From Simmondsia chinensis (taxonomy: Eukaryota; Streptophyta; Magnoliopsida; Caryophyllales; Simmondsiaceae), in assembly GCA_018398585.1 (NCBI GenBank), contig JAGTTD010000008.1, positions 7,576,501-7,640,500 of the forward strand: a stretch of DNA of 64,000 bases. Direction: 5' to 3'. The notes beneath the pieces were generated by a model. The model was not told where the DNA came from, made no database searches, and was given only the letters and a program-made list of their open reading frames with translations. Position numbers and translations under genes: made by a program. Positions 47,701 through 58,900 of the stretch are shown piece after piece; the stretch's first letter is position 1, and the number at the start of each line of letters is the position of its first letter.

Positions 47701-49507
47701 AAGAATTATGAACTTATATTTCAAAATGTACCAATTGTATAATTCTGATGAATGTTTCAACCTAATGGTCTCCTACATGATTTTTCATAAGCTCTTTTGA
47801 GTAGCTTTATTCAAAATGTCGAACGTTTGCTCTTCGTTCAAGTTTGGAAGCATCATACAGGCTTACTCATGTCATGCAGGTTTGGGATTTCACGAGGTTG
47901 TGGTGGAGATTGATTCTGAATAAGTGCTCTAGTTCTTGGACAAGAGATGAATAGAATCTCACCTGGTATTCTCCTTGGTTTTTTTTCATGTGTGACAACT
48001 ACTAGCTTGGGCTGGATTGTAAGGTTTCCATAACACTTAGAGGGCAAACATTATGTGGATTCGCTAGCTAACTATGCTTTCAACTCTAGCTTCCTTTGTT
48101 ATGAACTTATTGAGCAATGATTTGGTTTAGGTCATTTATGTTGTAAATTTGTAGTCATTTTGGCTCCTTGTTTTACTTGGCGTTCATTGGGCTATTCAAG
48201 TTTTACCGAGTTACATTACTTCATTGTATCTAGAGCTAAAGTGAGACTAAATATTGTAAGAATCACCTTTCTACATTCTGAATGTTGTAGTATTTGGATA
48301 GTCTTCCCTTTTCTATTAAGCTTACCCTCCTATGGTAGGCATAATTAAAGGGTTGCAACATTCATTTCTGAACATCATCAAGCAAAACTGAGAAAGATAC
48401 GAGAATACACATTCCATGACCCAATTATCCAAGTTTCTTAAGAGACCAAGTTCTCTAACAATCTTTTCTAAAAAAACCATTCAATTCTATCATAAACTGT
48501 TTTCATTTTTATTTAAAACAATCTAATTTTACGTTTCTCGGGTATGTATCAGTTTACAATTTCACGGGCTCATCATTAATTAAACGACCTAGTACAAATG
48601 CAACTTCAAGGGTATATTAATAATAATATGAGTTCATTTTCAATTCTTTTTAGGCTGGTGAGGAAGGGTTGGAATATTTTTCTACTAATGCGATTCAATC
48701 TCGGATGGTGCCCCAACGTCATCACGCTAGACCAAGCTATGCTCGGCAATCACCTTCCAATTTATAGCAGTAAATACATGACTATTTCCTCCAAAATCTT
48801 TTCCAATGAAAAAGAGAGCATCAGCAACTGCCTCAACAGTGTCTTTTGCATTAGTACCTCAATACTCCTTGAAACATTTGAAATCTGCCTCAACAGTGTC
48901 TTTTGCATTAGTACCTTAATTGACTTATTTATACTTTGCAACATGAATAGTAAAAATTAGTCTTGTCCTAACTTGTCATTTTGCAATAATATTCTAACCG
49001 CTAGTTTTTTTAGACACTTGTGTCTAATTATCTTTCCATCGAGCATGAACTAGCAAGTAATCAATTCGCCAATAAGGGATAGTAAAACAGAGGCTGATCA
49101 AATATGCCTCCACTAGTATCCAACCCACTAAATTATGACATTACAATCTAATATTAACTAATAAGCATTTAAAGGAACACACATGACCAATATAACATGC
49201 TGCTTAGATATATTGAAAAAAATTATAAAAAACAATTTAAAACATCTTACAGCCTACTATCAAATCCAACGCAACCCAACCCCTGCGATAATCACCCATA
49301 ATTCAAATTAATCTAAGAACAATTTTTCGATAATTAGTGACAAAAGTCGTGATACAAAGGAGGCACACGGACAAGAATGAGGCCTAAACGCAAACGCTGA
49401 GAAGCGTGCACCATCATTTTCACATTCGATGGACATATCCAAATTGCAATCCTAACAGACAACCACTGAGCCCTCGCAATTCAGTTTTATTGCCCAATGA
49501 TACAAAA
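47700..49507. other. Intergenic, no gene recognised
   Basis: AT-rich, short ORFs only. A 63-bp-period duplication is present: actgcctcaacagtgtcttt + tgcattagtacct occurs at about 48827 and 48890. The longest ORF (120 aa, 48598-48960, plus) runs through this duplication and has no recognisable domain. Confidence 0.5.
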
Positions 49508-49512
49508 GGTAA

Positions 49513-50169
49513 TGTCACACTCCGTATCAGAGTATCAGAGTATTAGTAGTAGGTAGGATTAGGTAGATGTTGCTTGTAAGCAAGTGTTAAGAATTTAATA
49601 TAGTTGTTGGATTGGGGGTGTGCTGTCAACCGGTTGATCCCCCCTTCCCATTCTATATAAGGCATATAAAGAGTTGTATTTTGAATCATCAAAGAAAATA
49701 TATGAATTAATTCTCTTACTTTCTCTCTCTCAACCGACTCTTTCCCTCTAACTCTTTTCTTCTAAAGTTCTCTCATTTTCTTATCTTAATCTCTACTTCT
49801 TATCTCCTACTGTCTTTCTCTTTCTCGGTCCTTTCCCAAGTTATCCAAGCCACGGATCTAGTGTTAGAGTATAAAACCAATCCTGGGCCTTCACCCATCA
49901 GCTTAAGCTTTTGGGATAGATGGTTCCTTGACATGGTATCAGAGCCTTGATGACCAAGAGGTCAGGAGTTCGAATCTCAACAGCCACCACTTTCAATATT
50001 AAAATAATTAAGCACAAGGTATGAGGTGGGCCTGTGCATTGTCCACGCTTCAAGCCCAAACGGGCATTTGCGTGAGGGGGCATGTTAGAGTATAAAACCA
50101 ATCTTGGGCCTTCACCCATCAGCTTAAGCTTTTGGGATAGATGGTTCCTTGACACTTAGGTTCGTGACA
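49513..50169 (+). repeat. RRM element 5' LTR, interrupted by a TRIM
   Basis: Native LTR sequence is 49513-49861 plus 50155-50169, matching 51480-51950 through tcaaccggtt, cccattctatataaggcat, tcttttctaaa, ctctttctcggtccttt and cttaggttcgtgaca. Confidence 0.87.
49862..50154 (+). mobile_element. TRIM (293 bp) with 72-bp terminal repeats
   Basis: Direct repeats 49862-49933 and 50083-50154 (TGTTAGAGTATAAAACCAAT...CCTTGACA) differ at about one base. TGGTATCAGAGCC (49934-49946), the canonical initiator-Met-tRNA primer site, follows the first copy directly. GTGAGGGGG precedes the second copy as a polypurine tract. It lies in the 5' LTR of the RRM element; flanks tctag/cttag are a slightly decayed 5-bp duplication, and the other LTR has the uninterrupted sequence. 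No coding capacity. Confidence 0.9.
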
Positions 50170-50285
50170 ATGTATTGTCAGAGCCATCTTTCGATTGGAG
50201 GCTCAATCTATCCTTTATGTTTTCGTTAATCTCATTTTCGGATTAAAAAAAAAAAATTTGCTGCTTTCTTACTGATTCAAAAAAA

Positions 50286-51101
50286 ATGTATGCTCAATCT
50301 CTTCAAATCTCCAACAAGGCTACACTCCTTGTCAAGGTTTGGGATCTTTTCCATCCTATCACCGAAGACGTCCTCCACCAAGTCTTCTCTCCGTATTGTT
50401 GCCTTGAAGAGATCAAGATCACTTCAACATCTACCTTAAAGGTTGAAGCCCAAGTGGTCTTTACCTCAAGAAAGGATGCCGAGAGTGCACGAAAGTGGCT
50501 ACATGGAAGGTGCATCTATGACAATTGTTGTGTGATGAACATCCAAGCCCACAATCCAACTCTTCGAGTCTCACTTGAAGATTACCGTGGCCATGAAGCA
50601 ACGAGTTCAACCAAGGGACCGAATGGATTGATGTCTTCCCTCAAGTCTCTAGCCGAGGCCTTGAGCCGATACTGTGAAGGCCAAGGATTGAAGTTTGAAA
50701 TTCCACCACAACTTCAAGAATGGCGTGATGATGTTGAGCCAACACTTGATGGGTCAACCATTATTGATGAACCGCATGACCCATGGCCGGAAACAACGAA
50801 GGTGGCAATGGAAGTTGAAGAACCGCATTGCCCTACCTCGACTTGCAAATTGTGGGGCGGTGAGGAGGAAGACACAAGGAAGGAGGTTGCTATCATGGAA
50901 CAGGTTGAACCACCTTTAGTGGAACCACCCCTTGTCAAGCCACTCCTTGTTGAGACGCCCACCATTGAAGAACCGCACGAGCTAGAGCCGGAGGAAGTAG
51001 GGGGAACAATGGAACTTCAAGAACTCCATAACGCTGCCACTTGTGAACCAAGGCAACCGGGTCTTGATTCACATGGCACTGGGAAAAGGGATGCGCAGTA
51101 G
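50286..51101 (+). CDS. RRM-domain protein encoded by the retroelement (271 aa)
   Basis: Residues about 12-88 form an RNA recognition motif: LLVKVWDL (RNP2-like, about 14-21), HPITEDVLHQVFSPY, LKVEAQVVF (RNP1-like, about 51-59), SRKDAESARKWLHGRCIYDN, CCVMNIQ. The pattern V...HPITEDVLHQVFSPY...GR.IYD.CC.(M/L)(N/D)IQ is that of plant polypyrimidine-tract-binding proteins, so the domain looks host-derived (inference from motif memory). A linker and an acidic Pro/Glu-rich region with a short VEPPLVEPPLVKPLLVETP repeat follow. It could bind the element's RNA in place of Gag, or be a passive passenger. The reading frame is open over its full length despite the element's age. It stops at TAG 51099-51101, and the frame stays open beyond. 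Confidence 0.75.
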   Translation: MYAQSLQISNKATLLVKVWDLFHPITEDVLHQVFSPYCCLEEIKITSTSTLKVEAQVVFTSRKDAESARKWLHGRCIYDNCCVMNIQAHNPTLRVSLEDYRGHEATSSTKGPNGLMSSLKSLAEALSRYCEGQGLKFEIPPQLQEWRDDVEPTLDGSTIIDEPHDPWPETTKVAMEVEEPHCPTSTCKLWGGEEEDTRKEVAIMEQVEPPLVEPPLVKPLLVETPTIEEPHELEPEEVGGTMELQELHNAATCEPRQPGLDSHGTGKRDAQ

Positions 51102-51548
51102 CTAAAGGAGGACCCGCATCATGGGATGTCCACTTGGGTCAAGGCCAAGAAGAGGAAGCTAACAGAACAGCAGCCGCGTGGTAAGCTGCGAAGCAACCGG
51201 GTTCGCATGAAGGACCCAACACCACATCACTACAAGTCGCCACCAACCACGGGCCTTGTTAACAAGGGCCAAGAAAAGGGTCATGAGAAAGCCGGGCTGA
51301 ACGAGGAGAAGAAGAGAAAGGCTCGAGCATGGGGACAATTCCCAAGAACAAGAATTGGCACAAAGAGATCCACCCATCGATCACGATTGTGGCAAGTGAA
51401 CCTTGAAGACAAGAATTACCCCTACGACCGAGGAGGTTGCACATCCTTGAGGACAAGGATGCTTTCAAAGGGAAGGGATTGTCACGCTTCGTGTCAGAGT
51501 AACAGTCTTTTTTCGCTTTTATTATTTTGTACAAGATATGTAATGTAA
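51102..51548 (+). CDS. Basic C-terminal extension of the RRM ORF, in frame after a TAG
   Basis: Same reading frame as the RRM ORF, open from the TAG at 51099 to a stop at 51546-51548; an internal ATG is at 51126. The product is Lys/Arg-rich (WVKAKKRKLTEQ, EEKKRKARAWG, TKRSTHRSRLWQVN). The last 70 nt overlap the start of the 3' LTR. It is either the tail of one ancestral protein split by a CAG-to-TAG change, or a product of stop readthrough or internal initiation. Confidence 0.5.
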   Translation, partial: LKEDPHHGMSTWVKAKKRKLTEQQPRGKLRSNRVRMKDPTPHHYKSPPTTGLVNKGQEKGHEKAGLNEEKKRKARAWGQFPRTRIGTKRSTHRSRLWQVNLEDKNYPYDRGGCTSLRTRMLSKGRDCHASCQSNSLFSLLLFCTRYVM

Positions 51549-51950
51549 AATGCAATATCAATTAAGTAAAATAAATTAGTTGAAGGGGATTATATCGGTA
51601 CCTTAACCCAACCGGTTTCTCACTTAGTAGTAGGTAGATTCAGAAGAGTTCAGTTCTTGTAAGCAAGTATTCGCATTAAATATAGTTGTTGGAATGAGGG
51701 TGTGTGTGTGTCAACCGGTTTTTCCCCATCCCATTCTATATAAGGCATGTAAAGGTTGTATTTTAAATCATCCAATAAATATATGAATTAAAACCTCTTA
51801 CCTTTCTCTCCGTCTCATTCGTCTCTTTCTCTCTTCTTTTCTAAAATTCCCTCATTTTCTCATCTTAATCCCTACTTTTTATTTCCTACTCTCTTCTCTT
51901 TCTCGGTCCTTTTCCAAAACTATCCAAGTCTCGGACTTAGGTTCGTGACA
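51480..51950 (+). repeat. RRM element 3' LTR
   Basis: 471 bp, TGTCACGCTTCG...GTTCGTGACA, uninterrupted partner of the 5' LTR. Confidence 0.87.
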
Positions 51951-51973
51951 GGTAACAACCAATAACCAATAGC

Positions 51974-52699
51974 TAGGGGTGCTCATTGTTCCGTTAACCA
52001 TATCGGAACGTATTTCTATTCAGTTAATCGTGACCAAAATACTTAAAAATCCCTAACCACTACCATAATCGAAAAAATCAGTTAACCGACTTTTAGTAAA
52101 TTGATAATTTGATTCGGTTATGTCAATTAACTGATAACCGAAAAAATAATGCACCTCTTTCATGTTAAATAATCTAACTTCTTCTTGGTTTGTAAATATC
52201 CAAAAAATACATTAAACTTGATAATATTTAACAAATTACAATCCAATTCTAAAAAATTTAACATATAATATCTCATTTTAACCAACATGTAGACCAATGA
52301 ATAGCATTAGCTTGTAGCAAAGTAGCTCTCAGTATTTGGAATATAACAATATGACACAAGTACTCTATAATAGGAGATAAATTGGACAAAAAAAATAAAG
52401 TTAATCATACATTATAAAATAATCATTTATATGCTAAAAAAACATACTTAGTGAATAGTATAATACTATAAAGATGTAAAAACATATAGATATATATATA
52501 TATATATATATATAAATTATTTCAGTAAATCGATTAACCAAAATGGACAAAATTACCAACCATTACCGTCCTAAAATACCTCAAATTTATACAATTCAAT
52601 TAACCGAACCGCAAATTCAGTAGGGTCAACCACACTTTCAAGTCGGTATTTTAAAAATTCAGTTCAGTATTCCAATTACGGATTTTTTTTAACATCCTA
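51974..52699. mobile_element. hAT-like MITE candidate
   Basis: Left end TAGGGGTGCTCA; the reverse complement of the right end is TAGGATGTTAAA (imperfect terminal inverted repeat). Flanks CCAATAGC (51966-51973) and CCAGCAGC (52700-52707) match at 6 of 8 positions, the duplication length of hAT elements. The interior is rich in gttaaccg/cggttaa motifs and a TA microsatellite (52494-52514), with no coding capacity. Confidence 0.5.
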
Positions 52700-52707
52700 C
52701 CAGCAGC

Positions 52708-53227
52708 TAACTGATTCCAAAGAAGATCCGTTTTCAAGTAGACGAAAGGAAATGAGGTGTATGAGAGATCTTATTTTAAGCATAAGATTATACAAAGAAA
52801 TCACAAGACATACAATACTTCAGTCTTAACACTAAGAAAGAACGAACCTCAAGAAAGGAAAAAAAAATATTTTTCCTAAAATGCAAAATACTAAACCTTA
52901 CAAACTAACTATTTCATGTTAAAATTCTACTTCCCAAAACTGCTAACACACCGAACTGCCTTTATAGCCAACCTTTCACATAAATCGACCCACTTCAACA
53001 AAACCGGTTAAGTTACGAGAGCCTCGTTTTCTTTTAAGGTGGTAAAGATTACAATTTTCGGGCGAGGAGAAAAATGAGGCTCGAACCCCTAACAGCCCAG
53101 AGTGGTTAGTTACCACTGCGCTGAATCCCAAAAGCTAAACTCAATTACCAAGCCCATAACTTGAATAATGAAGCCTCACAAGCAAAAAGACGTTCCTCTA
53201 TACAAAGTAAGATGGAAGAGATCACCA
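52708..53227. other. 3' flank of the BAH-Agenet gene
   Basis: Probable 3' UTR and downstream DNA of the minus-strand gene. No other gene recognised. Contains the SINE at 53035-53131. Confidence 0.45.
53035..53131 (-). mobile_element. Short tRNA-derived SINE
   Basis: Minus strand: CAGCGCAGTGGTAACTAACC (A-box-like) and GGGGTTCGAGCCTC (B box) in a tRNA-like arrangement, followed by a short body and an A-rich end (T-rich 53028-53036 on the plus strand). Target duplication not defined. Confidence 0.45.
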
Positions 53228-55961
53228 TCACCTAGACATGACCAAGCTTGGCGATGCGGAAACAATTGTTGAACCAAAGAGAGAGTCACTGATGTACTTG
53301 TAATTCTCACGGTCCACTTTCAACGAGTTGCAGCCCTTGCTATCCGAGTGGACCGCATTGTTTCGACAACTACTACCACCACCACTGCGTCTCCTTTTTC
53401 TTGATCTCCTCCATCTTAACTGAGCCAGAAAATCGTCTCTGGACAGATCAGGCACCATTGTTGAGCCATAAGCCTTTCCTTCTTCACAGTCCATCCCTGA
53501 ACTTCCAGAAGAATCCTCACCATTGCAGCGTGAGCAATTGATCTCATCATTAAACCCCTTTTCGGTGTTGGGTATCAATTTTTTACCTGACGTGCTCGAT
53601 AGCTTAGATATGATAAAGGCTGCAGTTTCAGGCCTTTCACCGAGATCTCTCCACATGGTGCCCAACCATTCCTGAGAATGTCTTAATTCACCCTGCAAAA
53701 AGACAGCCTCTCGCTTTTCTCCTGTAAAGAGAAAATCGTAGCTCTAAATCAGACAATGAGTAACAAATTAAAGACTACAACAAACCCAATGCTCCAAGGC
53801 CTCCCGCCTGAGCGAGGTCTTCTTCGGAAGGAGGGGGGGGGGGTTAAGATGTGCGCAGATTTACCCTATGCTACCCTAAAATGAGGTAGTATCCGCGGGC
53901 CCTCAACCCTAAAAACAAAAAGTAACAGATTAAAGACTACACAGACAGTGCCCATTAGTATGATACCTTCGGCAATGCCATTTGGATCAAACACAACAAT
54001 TCTAAAGAAAAAAAAAAATTTAAGTTTGACTCATGGATGCATCCGTGATCGAAGAACTTCCAGATAACAATCAAAGACTTAACGGGATGACTTTCTAACC
54101 TGGAAAATAAATTCGAATTTTGTCCTCCGCAATTTTCTCAATTACAATGCCTTCCCACCACCTGTCGCACCACCAAGCATCCACGATAGCACCAACATTC
54201 ATGACCCATGAAACTTTGCCATTATGAGACACTCGTGATGGCCTAATGGTTGACCTACCATTGATTCGAAGACCCAGCTCATCGGGAACAGCAACCTTCG
54301 AGGCTAAGACCCATTCCTGTAGCGCAAAAAAACATCAATTACTCAATTTCAGTTGGGAAGTAAAACAAATGTGCGGGCGTCATTTTAAGCGCATCTTAAA
54401 AGGACTACAATGGAACAAAGGATGGATTCAGACTACGATTTACCTCAAGAAAATTAACTTCATTATCTGCATCCTTTATGTCACAATAGCGCAATCTGAC
54501 CTTGTTCTTGCGCCGTTTGATAACTACTGCCCTGAACCAGCAACCCCTCATACCACTATCCTGAGACAGCACTTCAACCTCAGAGCCCACTGCAATGCTG
54601 CTAGTTAGCTTCCTAGAATTCGCCTCTTTTTTTCTTAAGGCAGCAGCAGAACTGCTCTCTCTGTTGTGACAAGCAAGCACCTCATTCAAACCATATGCAG
54701 AGCTCTCCACAGGGTCTTGCTCGTTTGAACAAGCAGCAATTGAAGAGTCATCTTTGCTTGCACATTGCAAGTCCACCTTGCAGTCCCTAGTTATGCGAAG
54801 CCTCTTTCTCGGGTTGGACCCACACGAGTTGTTATCAGATCCTTCCAAATGAGACCTCCACAATGACCTTGATGACAAAGAGGGGTACATATATTTGAGT
54901 ATCTCTTGCTTCCAGTAACCTTTGACTTGGGTTATGTCAAAAGATTTGAGATCATCAGTGTCGTATTGCTTGTGGCATACAAATGGCTCCAACTGTGTGT
55001 GCTTAGCTTCATTCAAGAATTTGTTGAAATGCTCTGGACTCAGAACTGTTGCTAACCCATCTATGCATTCGATACTGAGATCTTGAAGGCAAAGAGAAAA
55101 GAAAATCTCTCGGTCACTAAAATTGCGAGGCAAATGAATATCAACCTCATCAATTTTATGAAACCACCGTACCAAAACCATCTTGTTGCCTTTAGAATCC
55201 TCATACATATCTTCTAAGTATGCCACAAGCCTTTTATCCTCTTCAGCTAAAACATAAACAAAATCATTCACCTGAAGCATGTTGAAAACAGACATTGAAA
55301 TCATCTCCGGCAATAAAAAAGATTTCTAATACTTGTTTTCATGTTTGATACCATAGCATAGAGAACGAGGTCAATAAAAGCTCCATTTAAATTTAACAAG
55401 GGATGAAATATTACCGAAACTTTTACTCCATTACGGAAAAAAGCTTCATAATGCTTGAGCCTCTTTCTGCACATCCAAGGAGAACCTAACCATAGAAACT
55501 CTGTTGTATAATGGCCCAGCTTCACCAGCTGAGTATCCTGAAGGTAACAAAGAATACACTTATGAGTCAAACAGGAGAAGTTCGTAAATTACTAACCACT
55601 AACATCGATAATCTAAGAGATACGAGAGACGAAGTATTTCATGATTCAAATTTCAAACCTTCAAAGTTCCTACGTCCAACTTGTAATCATCTCTTTCATC
55701 CAACGAAGAGCCACTTGTTTGGGGCGAGAAGGGGATGGATGAATCTATCACATGACAATCATAACAGAAGTTGGTCAATTTACTATTGTATATACAGCTT
55801 TTAAGAAGAATTAGAACAAGAAGAAAAAGAAGCAAACACAAGCTAAAGCATGTGCATATCCACATTAAAGAACTACAAGCATTGAAGAAACAATGCAATG
55901 TCTATTTTACAAAACCAAACAGAATTTGAAAGGATGCCAACACCAAAAACAAAAAAAAAAA

Positions 55962-55992
<31 letters not shown>

Positions 55993-58900
55993 GGTGTTGG
56001 AGGGGGAAGAAAGAACGTATAGAAAGATAAGAAACTGGCCACTAAAGATTGAACATGTAGATCATAACCTAGAAAAGATGAGGGAATGAAGATTCCAATG
56101 CTCTCAATCATCCCTTAGGCATTGGCTAATCAATCCTGCAGCCCAGATCATAGTCAGTTGGCGATGAAGGAAGCCCAGAAAGGTAAATAGTTGATGAAAA
56201 CAGAAGTAGTAAAAAAAGATTAGGGAAAGATCTAAAGTAGCACAAATAACAAAGATGGCATGTACAAAGACGAATCTTCAGAGACATCTAATAAAACTGG
56301 AGCAATACAGACATGTACAAAGAGAAATATATCAAGAAGTTGTAAACTACATGATAAAAATACAAACACTTGCGTACTAAAAGTAAAACTTCAACGCATG
56401 GAAGATCCATTCAAAAGCCCACCACAAGACCAAAAAAATAAACATTTGATACAGTGGACCCATGTAGCAATTTTTGTAGAAGCCCTTGGCTGTTGGCTTC
56501 CAGGCTTCGTATTGCTCCCTTCATGCTATCACCACTATAAGAGACCCACAATGAACTAGTCAAACCAAAACTTGAACAGCCTAGTGCACGTCACATTCTT
56601 CCAAAACTTTTCATCAATGTCACTTATCCCCCCGCATCTTTACTCTTGCCCCTTTCCTTTGCTCCCCTCACTACATTTACCATGCGCAGATCAATAAGAA
56701 AACACTTATAAACAAGTGCCAAACTAGAGCTGCTGGCGGAAGGAACTTGTAGGCAAAGCAAAACAACAATGGGTTGCCCACTTATACACCAAAGGCTTAG
56801 AAAAGGAGCTAGCAAAAGCCATATTTGCTCTACCATTGCACCATAGGGCTGATTATAGCAATTATTCAATTTCATAAATTGTGTACAAACCCTTGTCTTT
56901 GTAAATAGCAAGGCTACCTAAGTTTGAAAATATGCCGACTCCAAGACCTAGTGAAAGCTTTGAAACTTTAAGTTAAGCCACTCGAACAAAGTGAGAAACT
57001 TTTTCAAAGGGAAGGATTGGACAAAGAGGACCAGCCATATGCACCACAACATGCATGTATATTAAGCCTATGGCTCTACCAACAGGTACAGTAAAATGAC
57101 TGATAAAACATTCCTAATCGTGGTTACAACGTTGGGAATTTCTCATACAGGCAGTCCTCCATTTCCTGAAAATGTTTCGAAGCCTGTGCACATCTAACAT
57201 CAAAAGGGGCAAAAGTAATCTTGCAGCCATTAATTTTCAACTGTAACAAGATTCTAATGAAAAATAAAGCATTCCATGTTTACAATAACTTCTCAATATC
57301 CATGCAAAACATCTCGGACACAACCTCCCTTTCGGGTAACACCCTATAGGGGTAAGGCTGCATGTATCTCACCTCCCCCGACCCTGCATTTGGCGGGAGC
57401 CCTTAAGGCACTGGGTTTGTTGTTGTATCCATGCAAAATATAAATCTAAGCATAGGAACATCACCCATCATGTCCTAATTTGGGGCTAGGACAACCATAA
57501 ATTACTTCATTTGGACATATAAATTCATGAAGTTATACCAGAATACTAAAACATCATCACTCCCATTAGAAAGTCATAATTATGAACCAAACAAGAAAAT
57601 AGTAACTTCTCCATTGACTGAAACAGTAAAACTTTGCCAATCCCTCAACAGAACATTCGAAATTTTACATTCCACAAACCCAAAAATAGATCGCCCCTAA
57701 ACTGTACCATCACAAAAATCTGGATATCCAGACTCCCTAAGTATAAGGGAATAATAATTGTCTAGACTTGTCAAAAGAGAATATCAAAAAAAATGTACAT
57801 ATACTTTAAACTAATTATCCAGAAACGAGAACAGAAGAATGAAATCTAAGATACACACATCAGGAGTATTTTCTTCCCTCGATGCCAAATAGATTCACTT
57901 AATAGGAAATCTACCCACTTTCGCCCAACAAGTTTTCCCTCTACGAAAATTTTACTACCAATTGCAGGCATTTCAATATGGAAGTTTAATGATTTCACCG
58001 GCGATGTCAACAACCTTCCTTGCCACCATGAACTGCATACTTTATCAATAATCTGAAACTGGCCTGTAGCATCACTACCCCAATCTCACCTTCTACTTGA
58101 TGTACCCAGAGAAAAAAACCAAAAAAAAAAAAAAAAAAAGATCTTCAAAGATAATAAATTAGATAGTTCTTTTTCTTACCAGAAAAAATAACACAGTTTT
58201 TTTTTTGGGTAGTCTGGGGCAAGTTAACACATGCAGAATCCAAACAGATCTTCAACCCAGATAACAATTAAGAAAACTTTCTGGGAAAATCTACCCCAAG
58301 AAAAGCTTCTGTAATACACCATGAGAAAAAGATTCTCACACAGTGAAAAAGCTAAATCTATCTCAAAACCCCATGAAACAGTCAAAAATTTTGAAAAAGA
58401 ATAAGAAGAACAGCAAAAACAAGACAAAACACACAGATCCTCACGTAAAGGAAAAATTTGAGAATAAAAATTAGGGCTTTCTTCGCCAATTTACACCGTT
58501 GCTCCTTATCTTTCTAAATTTGTTCAAATTGATTTTAGGTTTTTCTTTACTCAAATTAATCCCCCATCTTTATAACTTTGTTCAAAGAAGTCTCTTATCT
58601 TTTCCTAACGTTTTATTTAACGACAAATTGATCCTCATACAATAACCTCACCAAATGGAAAAAGCTGACAATAAAAATCAAGTCTTTCTTTTTCCAAAAC
58701 GGGCACAATTAGAGCCATAACCCAAAAAACCCATTCAACCATCCGTCAATATTCATCAAAAAGAATAAAAAAAAAAAGTTCGTTAAATACCTGGAAAAAT
58801 CGATTTCAACCAATCCACAACCTCCCTTCGAAACTGGAGCTTAACCCACGGCGGCGAAATCGGTAACTGGCGTGGGATTAATTTAAACAAAATTACGAAA

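Larger units (their letters stand above)
49513..51950 (+). mobile_element. Non-autonomous LTR retrotransposon carrying an RRM-domain ORF
   Basis: LTRs are 49513-50169 (enlarged by a nested TRIM) and 51480-51950, TGTCAC...CGTGACA, with identical 5-bp flanks GGTAA (49508-49512 and 51951-51955). A TATA box TCTATATAAGGC is in each LTR (about 49653 and 51734). Just inside the 5' LTR is TGTATTGTCAGAGCC, a degenerate initiator-tRNA-type primer site. A purine tract TTTCAAAGGGAAGGGAT abuts the 3' LTR. The 1.3-kb interior has no protease, RT, RNase H or integrase; it holds one ORF (50286-51101, continuing in frame after a TAG to 51548). The 5' LTR lacks about 100 bp present near the start of the 3' LTR. 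Confidence 0.88.
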
